Part shown: in pieces, positions 11,080-22,654 of the stretch
How the letters are laid out: each line of letters begins with the position of its first letter
Numbering within the stretch: position 1 is the first letter of the stretch
Assembly (NCBI GenBank): GCA_001949185.1
Contig: BDGG01000005.1
Span: 2,891,972-2,955,971, forward strand
DNA: 64,000 nucleotides
Origin: Ramazzottius varieornatus
Lineage: Eukaryota; Tardigrada; Eutardigrada; Parachela; Ramazzottiidae
Reading direction: 5' to 3'
Notes under the pieces: generated by a model
The model's database searches: none
Told to the model about the DNA's origin: nothing
Seen by the model: only the letters and a program-made list of their open reading frames with translations
Made by a program: the position numbers and the translations under genes

Positions 11080-14000
11080 TCAGTATTCAAAAGATTCCGG
11101 GGTGGACGAGCGAAAAGCCTCTTCTTCCACAGCAACCTCCTCCTCTCCCGGCAGGCTCTCTGGACTCTCCGACATCTGCACACTAGGAGCATGAGCCAGA
11201 TTCCGCAGTCGTTCATGAACAGACCGCACAACCGAGTCCAAGTATGTAAGAGTATTCAAATCGTCCTTCTTGGACATCACAGGAATCAGTGATATATCCG
11301 AGCCGAAAACCTCGCGGTACTCCGTATCAGGCAACATCGCTGGTAGTTGTTTGCCGACCAGCAACGCCGTCTCGTAAGTCCAGCATCGTGCCACGTTACT
11401 CACGGTATACCCACCACCCCCAAGAACCAATAAAGGTAAGTGAAAGGCCTTGACGTATTCCACACAGCGTCCATGGCCTTTGATGGTGAGGGAGAAAGGA
11501 CCCAGTTTGTCTCCGGCCAGCGAGTCAGCGCCACATTGGAGGACGATGACGGAAGGTTGAAAGACGCTCATGACACGGTCGATCACAGGCTTGAAGGCAA
11601 GGTTGAAGTAATTGTCGTCGGTGATGCCCGAACGCAAAGGTACGTTGATGGAGTAATACTTTCCATCGTCGCGTCCGATTTCATTCAGATGTCCAGTCTG
11701 CGGGAAGAAGTCGCTACCATAGCGGTGCAGGCTGACGGTCATGACTCGATCACAGTTATAAAATGCATCTTGAACACCGTCGCCGTGGTGGACGTCGATG
11801 TCAATGTAGAGGACACGTTGATGGTAGCGGAGGAGCTCGAGGATCGCTAGGACAATATCATTCACGTAACAGAATCCGGAAGCTTGGTCTTTCTTGGCAT
11901 GGTGGAGACCTCCTGACCAGTTGATGGCAATGTTATGAGATCCTGCGACGAAACAGACTGTCGACGACAGAGTAACATAATGTGGTACACTGTCGGTAAT
12001 CTTTATCGAGTCAAAAGCGAGAGTGCCTCTTGTCGAAGATCGTTAAGGTCTGATTCTCCCCACAACCCCAAGAAATAAAACGAGGAAGATTTCAAGAACT
12101 ACAAAATCTGTTCATAGCGTTATAGCAAAAAGCGTTCCCATCCCCTGTTTACACTCCTCTGAGGATCACGCAGTATTTCCTGCTTCGATGCATACGAGGA
12201 GAACATAGCGGACTTGTCAATGCGAAATCGCACGCGAAATTGTCAGCTTTCAGGTCGCGCGGTGGCGACACATCCTACTCCCTTACCTCCAACAACTTAA
12301 CGACACGCGACATAAACGCCCCAAGCGGCTCTCAACAATTTTCCCACAGGCTTTTTGACATTAGAGAAACTTCTCTCACTGTTACACCCGACAAGAGATA
12401 CTCTGTATTCTACTCAGCTTCTGGACCAGTATGGTTAGATTCCACACGGTTTCTGATGGACCGAGAAAAAAGCAAAACAACCCAGTACTTCGTCAGATCC
12501 GACGCTGACAAGTTGGCCATGCGATTTTGCATTGACAAGTCTGCTTTGTTCTCCTCGTAGCCATTCGTTGCTGCCTTCAGGAAGCGATACATCAATTAGT
12601 TTTCCTCATTCGCTTTGTTTTCTTGCACTCACCCGCCCGCACCTGTTTTTATGTGTGTTTTTATATTGGCCTTTCATAGCATAAGGGTATCGGCAGCCCA
12701 TTTTTGGGCATTACGATCGCCGATCAAATTGTTCAGGAATCGACGTCAAGGTTTTAAGACCCCAAGGACAAAGTTAAACTGCTGTGCAATTTGGTGTATC
12801 CGAAATTGAGGATTGCGATGCTGAGGTTCATTTGGCCACCTGACTAGTGGTCGGGAGAATCTAAAGGGGTTCGGGTTTTTGACTGCAAATGTTTGACATC
12901 ATAAAGCGTAAGACTTCGCCTGCGTCTGTTCGGACGCAAAACCCCCGTGTGGGGTAACTCGGCTAAGAAACCGACAGAATTTTCGAGAATTTCTTTCACA
13001 AAGAGCGAAAACGTTTGGTGAACCCTCTATTCGCGTGCGAACTTAGCATTCGAGGCCTCTTGATATTGCTTATAATTTTATGTCGAAAACAGGTGGTTTG
13101 GAGCTAAAACAGTTATGCCCAAAAATGGGCTGCCGACACCATATGTTTTTAACGAGATCTTCGCTCCGCTTCCGGCTCTCTCGCAGCTTGTCGGTGAAGT
13201 AAAAAAGTCAACATGTTTAGTTTAGCCATCAAAAAAATGTTGCCTGTTTAATCAATCATTCGCTATCATCATGGCTGGCTCGGACAAGGAAGTATGCGCC
13301 ACATTTGGCCCACGCTCTCCCGTCACGCGACTTGCTCATGGCAAAACCTAAATGGCCGAAATATAGCACAAAGACCACTGTATAGTCTACGCCAAAAGAT
13401 ATGCTCATTTTTCTCCTACAGTTTTCCATGTCGGTTTTTCGCCTCACTTAGCGACATTTTCCATCGACGAAAAGACTTTAATTTCAATATCGTGCGACTT
13501 TCTCGTTCGACCTTGACGAAATGAAGATCTCTTTTGACGTAGTCTATACAGTGGTCTTTGTGCTAGATTTCGGCCATCTAGGTTTCGCCGTGAGCTAGTC
13601 ACGTGACGGGAGAGCGTGAGCAAATACGGAAATATGACCGTGACTGTACTATTGTCAGATTTTGGCGAATCGAAAACTGCGGTGATCGGTCGAGTTTGGT
13701 GCCACCCTCGCCCCGTCCGACCTCAACTAGTTGAAATGAGGCGCAAGTAAGTTTCGCACCTCGTATTCTGAAAGCATGAAATCGCGTCGTGTCACAGCTA
13801 TTCGCCTGGTTGAGTTAAAATTTCTAGCGGTATAGGAAGGTATGTTGTATAAGCTGGACAAGACGCTTGAGACGGTCAATGGACAGTTCTCGTTTGAACA
13901 GTTGTACTGGACAATTGAACTGGACAAAATGAGTCACAGTTACGTACAAAACGACGGAAGCACGAAAAGATTTTCTTGTGCACCACGTCCGCACCAACTT

Positions 14001-16971
14001 GCTACCACCTCTACATAAAATCCCTGTACAATCCAGAATGAAAACAAATTTCTCTTTCTAATTCTATATGATCCCCCTTCTTGTCCAGCATCTTCTGAGC
14101 ACGGCTTTCCCAGGACAAAAGTGATCGACGGATTATTTCGAGGTCGAAGTTCACGCACACTTCTTGGAGGACCTTGATCAGACCCTCTATGCTGGTAACT
14201 TTCCGTCAGTACTATTGGCCATCCAATGGCCCTGCGGAAGGTAGTTTGGATGGTTCTCTTCCATCCAATTTTGGGTCCACGCGGGACTTTGCGATGTCAA
14301 AATGCACCATGACATCCTTCGGAGTTTTGGGGTACAGTCGAGGAATTGTTTTTCACCATCGGCGACAGTAAGTTATCGACGAAATGCTGCGCCGATACTT
14401 TCGCATCACCATCAACAACGTATGGCTTCGGCATCCCATTCCAGGAGATTCCATGGCGAGCATGATCTTCTTGAGCGAGTGCTTCACCGGCCTTTTGTAT
14501 CAATGGTCCGGCACCTCCAAAACTCCATCGGTGTAGTAATACTTTCCTCGCTGTTACAGTCAGCAAGAGTAATCCAGGTTCGTCCATGGTGAAGATTTTC
14601 GTGACTCTATCACCTAGAGATAGGAGATGAACAGCTTTCCGCGTTCGTACCTCTGTTTCTTCTGAGCATCCGTTAGGTGTTGATCTTTCTTCTTCTTGCG
14701 CCCGTCCATACCCAGATCTTGGTTGATGATCCCACCTACAGTGCTAAGGGAACATCCCAGCTTACTGGCCAGTTCTCGTTAGGGATCCGGAAGTTTGTTG
14801 AGGATTGCATTCTTCACTTTCTTGGTAGCATCCCTCGTACGCGCTGACGGAAGGTTTTGCGAACAGAGTCGTTTCACAGGTTTGGCCCATCCGATTCCGT
14901 CCGTTCCTTCTTTTCTGATCAGATTGCCAATCGTTTTATAATGGATGGAAGTTCCGAGTCTCAGCAGTTGCTCTGAAATTTTCTTATTTTCAAACGTTGA
15001 CTGTGCAGCGCGATGACCACCGCCTTCATTTCAGAACTAGTTTCTGAACCCATTTTTGAAACGAACTTTCAAAAGATGCGGGACTGAAAATGGATAATGA
15101 AATCTGCTGAGATGACAGGAAAGCTGGTGTAGGGATATTTGTTTATAGCCGAGTTTCAGGTGGTAGCAAGTTGGTGCGGACAGGGTGTACTCTCTCCGGA
15201 GTCCGGAACGAAGCTAAAATGACACGGCAAATGTCAAAAATTGCAAAGCGCGACCCATAATTTGAGAAGTTTATCGAGTTAAAATACTCATAGCGATCCA
15301 ATAGAGTTCTGATGATATAATTCGGATTGTCTGCGAATCTCATTGCAACATTCAGTTTGCCTAATGTGAGGCATGATTTACAGGTCTCAAAACTTTTGGG
15401 AGGCCGGCGAAGTGGAAAAGATCGTCCTCTTGATTGGTACAAGTGTCCGTTCTATTTGGCCGGAAGCGTGCGTCACTTGGCAAAGCGGCTGTGTACGCCT
15501 TGTTTACTGTTTCCCAAGAGTTGTAAACAATGTCTTAAACACTGCAAACTGGATGCTACATTAGGGTTTGCAGACGAGCCTGTTTCTATCATCAGAAATC
15601 CACTGGATCGCTACGACTACTTCAATTTCATATTATGAGTTGCGCTTTCGCAAGTTTTTGCATTTGCTCTGCCCCTTTTGCTTCATTTCGGAGAGCGCAA
15701 GAAGAAAGGTCTTTCCTTACTGCCGTCGTTTTGTACGTGGTTTTGATTTTTTGATCCGTCGAAAACGGAAATTTCATAGGTAAAGGCCTCATACAACCCT
15801 AGCTGGTTCGTGGAATTTATACTATACGTGCTTCGGTTGACGAAGCCATACGAGATAAACGATATAATTCGGGCATAGCCGCCATAGCGGTTTTTCAACC
15901 ATAATTCGAACATGTGCTTTTTCTCAGCTTTTGCTGAGCGTACTCAAATGTTCCTTGTTACACGAAGCAAAACAAATTCCCTCCTCGAAGACTTAACAGG
16001 TGGGGGAACAAAAAGAATGCTGTTAACTGGAGGAATCTGTCCTGGGAGAGAGCTAGGTCGGTGACCAAAACTAAGCTTTGTGGTTCACTAAGAAGCATTG
16101 AAGAATCGCAAAGCAGGAAAGGCGACAGGGCGGTCAAGAAAGCCTGCGCGATTTACAAAATGCAGCTGGATTTGAGTATCGAGATCGTATCGGGAGCAAG
16201 AATTTTTGAAGCGAGATATCAGTTTTAAGATGTTGAAGACCAATGCCCAAGATTAATTAACTTAACTTAAATTACCTGCGCCAAGCCTAGAAATGGTCAG
16301 GCAAAAGGTATCCTAAGCAGATGCATCCCTACCGTCGGTGTAGTAGATGCATCCATAAACCAGGCACTTGAAAGATTTGGCTTCCGTACGAGACCATTTG
16401 ATAACATAAAGGCAACCTGCGGTACAACTTGATATTTCAAAGAACTTGATGTGATAGAGTTCCGTTTCGAAAAAACAACACCCTAGACGCATTCCCATAT
16501 GCAGATACTGGTAAAAGGACTAAATTCCCAAAGTAGTAAATCAACTTCAGCCATACGCTTACCTGAATTGAGAAGTCTGGAGGCTTCGAGCGATCCTCCG
16601 GCATAAATGGCACAGTAATCAAAGATCCCTTTGAATACTGGACAGTCTTCGCTGATGTTGAAGAATTTGTGGAGAGGCACGAGGTCTTTTCCGACGTACG
16701 GCAGCTCACCGTTGTTTACAATGGACAGGAAGTTTACATATTCGCTGGTGTGATATCTGGCAAAATCTAATCGTGAAGCTCTTCGCGGCCGGAACACATC
16801 CATATGCCCCGTCAGACCATAGCTTTCAATCAGGGAATGTGTAACTGCAAGTCTGTAAGGTTTCATCGGGTGGGCCGAGTGGTAGTCGAATGCACCGACG
16901 TCTTCATCGTGGAAATACGCAATTTTCTTTCGTCCAGTTGAACGGTCATTGGATTTCGCTAGACCTGTCAT
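11080..16971 (-). CDS. HDAC3: Class I histone deacetylase, HDAC3 type
   Basis: Two exons on the minus strand, 16563-16971 and 11080-11942, join in phase 1 to give 423 residues, close to the usual length of about 428. The enzyme removes acetyl groups from histone lysines and in animals works in the nuclear NCoR/SMRT corepressor. The catalytic parts are present: the paired His in [10 protein letters not shown], the zinc ligands in [10 protein letters not shown] and the Asp of [10 protein letters not shown], and the catalytic Tyr in [15 protein letters not shown]. The choice of HDAC3 over HDAC1/2 rests on VQDAFY, FFPQTG, the [10 protein letters not shown] block and a short acidic tail ([12 protein letters not shown]). 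The ATG at 16971 directly precedes the conserved [12 protein letters not shown] start. The intron is 4.6 kb and holds several transposon relics, unlike the tiny introns elsewhere. Confidence 0.9.
12686..13140. mobile_element. MITE with self-palindromic ends, inside the HDAC3 intron
   Basis: The left end (12686) reads GGTATCGGCAGCCC then ATTTTTGGGCATTAC. The right end at 13140, inverted, reads GGTGTCGGCAGCCC then ATTTTTGGGCATAAC. These are about 29-bp terminal inverted repeats with few mismatches. Each repeat contains its own small hairpin (GCCCATTTTTGGGC). The interior of about 400 bp has no coding frame of note. Confidence 0.7.
13305..13625. mobile_element. Fold-back element with 100-bp arms, HDAC3 intron
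   Basis: The arm at about 13311-13410 (from CACGCTCTCCCGTCACG to CAAAAGATATGCTCATTT) matches the reverse complement of about 13521-13618 with roughly 85-90 percent identity by eye, for example AGCACAAAGACCACTGTATA in both. The loop is about 110 bp. A long palindrome of this kind without coding capacity is typical of a fold-back MITE. Confidence 0.75.
14050..15053 (-). pseudogene. Tc1/mariner-type transposase relic, HDAC3 intron
   Basis: The minus strand starts at an ATG ([13 protein letters not shown]) at 15053 and shows decayed HTH segments. It then carries a catalytic-core stretch: [14 protein letters not shown] (the expected first-Asp block, T-DE), [18 protein letters not shown] and [15 protein letters not shown]. 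The C-terminal end, [15 protein letters not shown] then [14 protein letters not shown], is the usual mariner-type tail. Many stops and frameshifts separate these blocks, so it is inactive. It lies in the same orientation as the host gene, within its intron. Confidence 0.75.
15235..15660. mobile_element. Imperfect fold-back element, HDAC3 intron
   Basis: The block at about 15235-15410 aligns with the reverse complement of about 15495-15660 in the same order: TTGCAAAGCGCGACCCATAA, ATAGCGATCCAATAG, TCTGATGATA, GTCTGCGAAT and CATTCAGTTTGC have counterparts in the other arm. Identity is about 70 percent by eye, so it is an old copy. The loop between the arms contains a GCGTGCGTCACTTGGCAAAG unit of the AAGTGGCGCAC family. 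Confidence 0.6.
15840..16090. repeat. Dispersed repeat pieces shared with 28.3 kb
   Basis: About 15847-15910 is a diverged arm of the TACGAGGT family. At 16037-16082, TGTCCTGGGAGAGAG then GGTCGGT then ACTAAGCTTTGT matches 28325-28378. The two repeat parts are therefore neighbours at both places, which suggests one larger element. Confidence 0.5.
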
Positions 16972-17359
16972 AGTGGCGAGCAGCTCTGAAATACAAAATG
17001 AACCGCTAAGTTTGCAAATGAGAGTCTGTCTTTTGCAAAAATTCCGAACGTCGGTTTTATGATGCGAGATTGTAAAGAAAACTCCAGGCTATCTGGGATA
17101 CTAGAAACGACAGGATTACTCGTCGTAGCTGTCGTGTAATTTCGAGGACGTTTGGGTATTTTGGAGTACATATATTTTCCCTTGGGTAGGGTCGGATGCG
17201 AACTGTGTACTTTATGTACATGCCGCATGACGTCAGCACACACGTAATAAATTGCTGGCAGGGATTGCTTGGACATCATATCCGGATCGGGGTTCAACTT
17301 CATTTGTCTGAACGACGTACCGCGGCATGCTCATAAAGAACGGCGATACTGGACCCCCA

Positions 17360-17815
17360 GTATCACAAAATGAAACGGCAGAAAGTCATAGGAGGGTTCT
17401 CTCTATCAATATCGACAGACTAGGACGACAGAAGAAAATCCTGGAAGACGCAGCAGAAGGCAAAAGTAACGTCAGAATCTGGGCGGAAATAGGCATCCGC
17501 AAAGTTCACTTCGGCATCAGTCAAGTGGCTTGATTGTGTTTCGGTTGATTCACCTCTTGATTGATCTGTGACACTATATGGGTAAAAGAGGAGCTGATCA
17601 CTACAGTTTTCGAGAGCTATCATGTCTCTGTAAAACTCACCTTCCTAGTTTCAATCAGTACCATGATAGTCTCAATCAGTACCATGTCTCGTTCAAATTC
17701 TGGCGTCACTTCCGCTTCCTGCTACGTCTTCCAAGATTTTCTTCTGCCAGCCTAGTCTGTCTTAGTCGACATAGAAAACTCCCTCCTACCTTTCCGCCGT
17801 TTCAGTTTGTGAAAT
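17360..17815. mobile_element. Fold-back MITE with about 125-bp arms
   Basis: The left arm (about 17360-17485: CACAAAATGAAACGGCAGAA, GACAGACTAGG, AGAAGAAAATCCTGGAAGAC, AACGTCAGAAT) matches the reverse complement of about 17690-17815 nearly base for base. The loop of about 200 bp includes a short direct repeat, TCAATCAGTACCATG, twice near 17650-17685. No transposase is present. It lies just upstream of the HDAC3 start. Confidence 0.75.
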
Positions 17816-18355
17816 AAAACTAGAGCGATGGCAACATCCCCTCGTTTGTTTCATCCAGTTGGTAGATCAGGCGCCAGTTTTGTGTGGCAAGCGGATGGTG
17901 GGAGTCAGAATATGGGAGTCAGAAACAGAAATCGGACAAATGACGTAACGTGGTAAAATTCAACCGTAGAAAATTGTCATGGTCAGTGGCTATCAGCTGA
18001 TCAGCTATTTAACGCTTCAACGCTACTGTTAACTTTCTCCCGAAGAAGCCTTGGACTAGCATCAATTGTTGCAGGTATGCGTGTTGCGGTAAAATGGAAA
18101 TCTAACTGCTACTCTAATTTAAATATACTGCTATCCATTTATTTTCACTGTACGCTCTCGCGTTCGCCCAGTTTCAGTCCGAATTGGTTTAAACTTTGCC
18201 CAAAATTCAGGAATGTTGTCTAGGTGTCACCAACGTGGTCGGCTTTTCAGTTTTCTATTCTGTAGTTCAAACTTACATTTTTTCTTGCAATTCTTATGGC
18301 TCCTGCGTGTTTTCATGATGCGACTCATTGCCTAGCAAACTAGCAAATACTTTAG

Positions 18356-18574
18356 GCAGCTCCATTCCCGACGTCTATGTGCGCTGCTACATGGATCCTG
18401 TGGAACTTTTCCCGATAGTCACAGACGAGGAGTTTAACAGGGTTCGTCCCAGTTCCGTCCACTATTTGGAACCTGCTGGTTCAGACCTACTCGAACTTCA
18501 CCTGAGTTTCGCTGATTTTTTTAGGGCAAATGGTTTCCCAGCGGACCAAACGTTCCCGAACGCCACATTCAAAG
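18356..18574 (+). other. Possible coding exon, unrecognised
   Basis: An open 219-base stretch is bounded by TTTAG at 18351-18355 and by AAAG followed by GTGTAG at 18575. Both borders are phase 1. It encodes about 73 residues with protein-like composition (IPDVYVRCYMDPVELFPIV, then HYLEPAGSDLLELHLSFADF). I see no partner exon nearby, and the frame stays open to 18657. It could belong to an unannotated gene or a decayed one. Confidence 0.3.
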
Positions 18575-18793
18575 GTGTAGAGAGTGGTCGGTGGGCTAGA
18601 TCAAAGCGACTCTCGCAGCGGTCAAGGCCGGGACACTCTTTGGCCTCTGTTAGTTAAGGTAAACGGGGGCAGGGGTAAAAGAGATAGTAGAAAGCTGGCC
18701 CACTGAAACAATGTGTCATCGGACACATCGTTCGCGCTCCAAACTGGATGTCAAGCCTGAGAAGTTTTTCCGAAACAAACGTTTTCACAAACC

Positions 18794-18996
18794 GTACACG
18801 CACGACGGGAAATTACGGGGTCGGTAAAAATTATGGGACCAGGCGGAAAGGACGGCAAAATGGAAATTCAAACGTAGAAAATTATCCAAAAGTGCATGAC
18901 TGTGAATCGGTCACGTAGGTACGTACTTCTGTACCGCCGTAGTGGGCCTGGTCCCACAATTTTTACAGGCAGCATAATTTCCCGTTGTGCGTGTAC
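18794..18996. mobile_element. 203-bp MITE, copy 1 of a two-copy family
   Basis: The ends are about 50-bp inverted repeats: GTACACGCACGACGGGAAAT through TTATGGGACCAGGC on the left, and the same sequence with a few changes inverted from 18996. The interior includes GGAAAGGACGGC, AAATGGAAATTC and GTAGAAAAT. The same ends and interior occur in inverted orientation at about 63069-63273. Confidence 0.8.
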
Positions 18997-19908
18997 TAGA
19001 CGAAACTTTCAACTTTGCAAATTCGAAAGAACGAGAAACGTACGACAATCAAGCATTAAGTTATAAGAAGAAACCCGCTAGCAGGTCGAAAATCTCTGCT
19101 CTCTGGCCCCTCTCAATTCTGGCCGCAACATTGACAGTACTGCTTGCACAGTAACTGCTAGTCTCTTTTCGTTTTGTGTTTGGGGTTGAGCAATACTCTA
19201 TTCTTTCGGCTATTTGTTTATCTTCGCCGAAAATTTCTCGTAAGAATTGGTTTGAGTATTTTATTCAACGAAGTACATTGCGGGATGGTCACTGTTGCCA
19301 TCTGATCGTCTGAAGGGGAAGTAGAAAGCAAGACTCCCTTCTAACTTCGCACTGTCTCTCTGCATGTCCCCTCTATTTGCTCATGCAGCCGCGGTTCATG
19401 TGATGAGTGAGCGCTTCCCTCGCTATTTGCGATAAATCCAAATTTTAGTACTTTAGTTTCATGGCCTTAACCAAGTTCACCGCTGCGAGAGTGGAGTTGG
19501 TTAGATGTTTCCAGAAAGCTTGGTGCCACACTTTGGCGGAATCAGCCTGACCGAACGACCGAGTTCCAGAACTTCCGCGGTACCCGAATAACCGTTGGAC
19601 AGAACACACATGCTGCTCGAATTATTCCGCTAACTTTGCAATTCCCCTATTGAATACCTAGCTGGAACGAAATCTCGAGGAAAAAATTGCATTTTTCTCG
19701 GATCCCTAGCCGCATTTGTCAAACAGTTTCATCGAATGGAGCCCGACTTTGAGCTGGCGCACCGAATACCTAGTCTTCTAAAAATCTGATTCTAGATCGG
19801 TTCATTAAAAGTCTAAGCCGGGAAAGCAGTACTTACAGTAACTAGTCAATCTAGTCGACTGTTTCTGTCTTCTGCTTTTCCGGCTCATGTTTCACGAAAC
19901 ACCGGAAA
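18997..19908. other. Intergenic stretch without recognisable content
   Basis: No open frame of note, repeat or RNA gene recognised on either strand. Confidence 0.4.
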
Positions 19909-20683
19909 TAGTGATGTTGGCGTAAGGGTATTCCGACTTCATATAATTTTGATTTAATAAGTTCGGGCTGCCGGATTTCTAACATAATTCTTATATAATA
20001 TGCCACGAACTGGGAGCATCTAATATGATGGCAATATATTAATTTGTTTCGTCGGGTCCTTATTATAATATATTATAATATTTCTGATGCGTGTATGAAC
20101 AGAGCAAGGGAGCTTTCTGTCACAGTCCTAACTCTGTTTTGGTGTTACCGAAGCCACCTAACTTTCCTCGATTCATAATTTCGTGAAAAAAAGAGACGAC
20201 AAACATAGCGTTCGGAAACGCAAAACCGGACCTGGAGAAGCGGACAGCGTCACACTGAGGAATGGGCATTTTTAGTATGTAGGTGGATCGTGAAACTCAT
20301 ATTTCTACATCGTTTAATCAAACGACGTGTGACAATCAATCTATCACCCTGAACGTTCGTCAATGTGCTCTCACGTGCAGGTGCATGATGCGCTGTGATC
20401 GAACCTAGCAGCGCACAGTGCACAGTCACGCGATTCAATGGCGCAAATTCAGCCTTATTCTAATCAAATCAAAGCCGAAATCGCGGTTGATAATTCTAAT
20501 ATGGAGCGCTCTGCGAGTTAATTTTAATATAATATCTTCAGCTCTTGCTCCTATATAATTTAAGACTTATGAATATCCCACTAAGATTAAGGGATCTGAT
20601 AAACATTAATATGTTATGTTAGATGCAAAAAGCATTTAATTGGCTCTAATTTAATATAATATTCATATATGCCAACATCGCTA
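19909..20683. mobile_element. hAT-like non-autonomous element, TATAATAT motif type
   Basis: The ends are TAGTGATGTTGGCGTA and, inverted from 20683, TAGCGATGTTGGCATA. The flanking 8 bases are ACCGGAAA (19901-19908) and ACCGAAAA (20684-20691), a 7-of-8 target duplication. Inside, the sequence is rich in TTAATATAATAT and TATAATATNTTATAATAT. No transposase frame is present. Confidence 0.8.
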
Positions 20684-21286
20684 ACCGAAAAGTGGCTATC
20701 CTACTGAGCTTGGTTACGGGTTTTAAGACATTGATCTTCAAGCGTGAACGTCAAAAGACGCGACAAACTTTCTATTTTCTGGGCCTCACTTTATATCTGA
20801 TGAAAAAATTCGGTTTGAAATCAAACAACCTCGAAGTTTTTCTATGGTTTGAATTTGCGCACTCGGACGATCCCTCGTTAGTCCACTATGTTTAGAGCGG
20901 ACCTACGAGATCTTCTCGGTCCAAACTGACCATAACTTTCAATATCAAACTGCCGCTCCTCCGCGCTACCCGTTTCCGTTTTTCAACATCATCGACAAGC
21001 TGCGAGCGAGCCGAAGGCGAAGCGAACAGCTTGTAACAAAATAATATGACAAGCTTCAGCTCTTCGGCCTGAAATCCAAGACGTACGTACAGCAGTCCAG
21101 CCTTCGATGTTGACATTATACATGGCTTCGATCCCGATACCCGTTACATCGGCTGAGCCCTGATTAATTCATTACAGACATTGAGTTGCCACCGCCAGAT
21201 GAAAGTCCCACTGTAGCTAAAATGGGTTGCAACGTCACTCATAAGCGCAGCAGCTGATCAGAACTTTGAATAGTTGGGCAGCTACC
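20684..21286. other. Intergenic stretch
   Basis: Short open frames only, with no recognisable domain, repeat or RNA gene. Confidence 0.35.
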
Positions 21287-21289
21287 ATG

Positions 21290-21361
21290 CTTCCCAATGC
21301 TAGTCAACCCGCAAGCGTACCTCCGCTTCCCAATGCTAATCAACCCGCAACCGTACCTCCG
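21290..21361 (+). repeat. Two tandem 36-bp units encoding a Pro-rich repeat
   Basis: Two adjacent 12-codon units read LPNASQPASVPP and LPNANQPATVPP from an ATG at 21287. The differences between units are few. The frame continues for about 28 codons to a stop. It lies upstream of the Ngaro-like element and may be its leader or an unrelated scrap. Confidence 0.5.
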
Positions 21362-22011
21362 ATCACGCTATTTTTCGAGAACAAGGGGAGCTCCGGAAAG
21401 CAAGATGTAGTTACAAGTCACGAAAGGGGCGGAGCAAGGCCGTAGCTACAGTTGCAAAGTGAACGGGAGTGGCAACTTAATCTCTATATTGCCGTCATGT
21501 GGTGCGACCGTGCGAGATCGATACGTGAAAGCCTCATTGTGTTGTGCGTTTGAAGCATCCGATCGCTGAACGGTCGAGAAGTACGTGTAGATATTAGTAC
21601 AAAAAAAAGCTTGTAGGAGAGGCTTGTAATTAATTCTGCTGTAGAGCTCACCGCTAAGTGGCTGATAGAGCGTTGGCTTTCGCAAAATCACGGTACTGGC
21701 CGTACCAAGATGAATCCCAAGGTGCACTTTTTAGGTTTCTGATCTGATTTATCCTCTCTGATTCCTCTGACGAGTCTAGCAGCGACGGGGACTCGTCCTC
21801 TGAGCTAGGCAACGATGTCGAGCATGGAAAGAAATAGAAGAAGACCGTATGGGACCGACTGGGTGAAAAAAAAGCATCAAGGATCGACTGGGAATCTGTA
21901 AAGTCCGTAAGTGCGATTACGAGCTTTCATGCGAACCCCCCCCCCCCCCCCCCCACCTCCCACCAGTAAGAAAAAGGCCTCCTCAAGTCTTCGTGCAACG
22001 AAAGCGAATAA

Positions 22012-22580
22012 GTGAAGATCAGTGAGCTCCTCCAAGAAAACCGCATCCCATCCGGTAACAAGTCCAAAAAGTACGGTACTCAGGTTACCACAGATGCAGA
22101 AACGGGCCAGGTGGTCTTCAAAGCCGCCACCAAAGGATGCACCGTCTCATCCTTTGCTGAATTGGTTGAGTGCTTTACGGTATTGTCGTCAACCCTCAAC
22201 TTGCTCGTCCCATGACCAACTGCATGAACGTCATGGCTGAGCTGGCCCATCCCGATCGTGGTTATCCCCTCCAGAAGTGGCTAGCTTACGAGGCTCGACT
22301 GCGTATCCTGGCCGCCCGCAAACCAAAAGACCTGTCCTTTTGGTCCACTGCCCATTCCGAAACCAAGCAGCACACCTGCCTGACGAACTCCCATGGCTCG
22401 ACGACGTCGCGCGACCACGCCCACAACGTGCAGTTGCGTGTGACCGAGAGTTTTAACCAGCCCTTTGGGACCTTTTCCGCCAAAGACAGAGAATTCTGCC
22501 AGCGTTTCAGTCGTGGCCAGTGCAACGACAAGCCATGTCCAAATGGTTTCGTCCATGCCTGCAACATCTGCCCAGTGTAG
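22012..22580 (+). pseudogene. Gag-like region of the Ngaro element
   Basis: Two frames overlap. 22012-22180 gives ISELLQENRIPSGNKSKKYG and ends in FAELVECF. A shifted frame (22170-22580) gives YPLQKWLAYEARLRILAARK and then a zinc-knuckle-like CQRFSRGQCNDKPCPNGFVHACNICP pattern, Cys-x7-Cys-x4-Cys-x6-His-x-Cys, which occurs in DIRS-order gag proteins. A single-base shift near 22178 breaks the frame. The role in the family is nucleic-acid packaging. Confidence 0.6.
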
Positions 22581-22654
22581 TCGCAACGACCCAAACTATT
22601 TCTCCAACAGCCGCCATACCGCCAAGAGCCTCCACTCCGCTAAAATCTAGAGCA

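Noticed and set aside
11440-11850. Open frame of 136 codons on the plus strand
   Set aside because: It is the antisense shadow of the HDAC3 catalytic exon.
22281-22594. Minus-strand frames of about 100 codons
   Set aside because: They are shadows of the Ngaro gag-like region.
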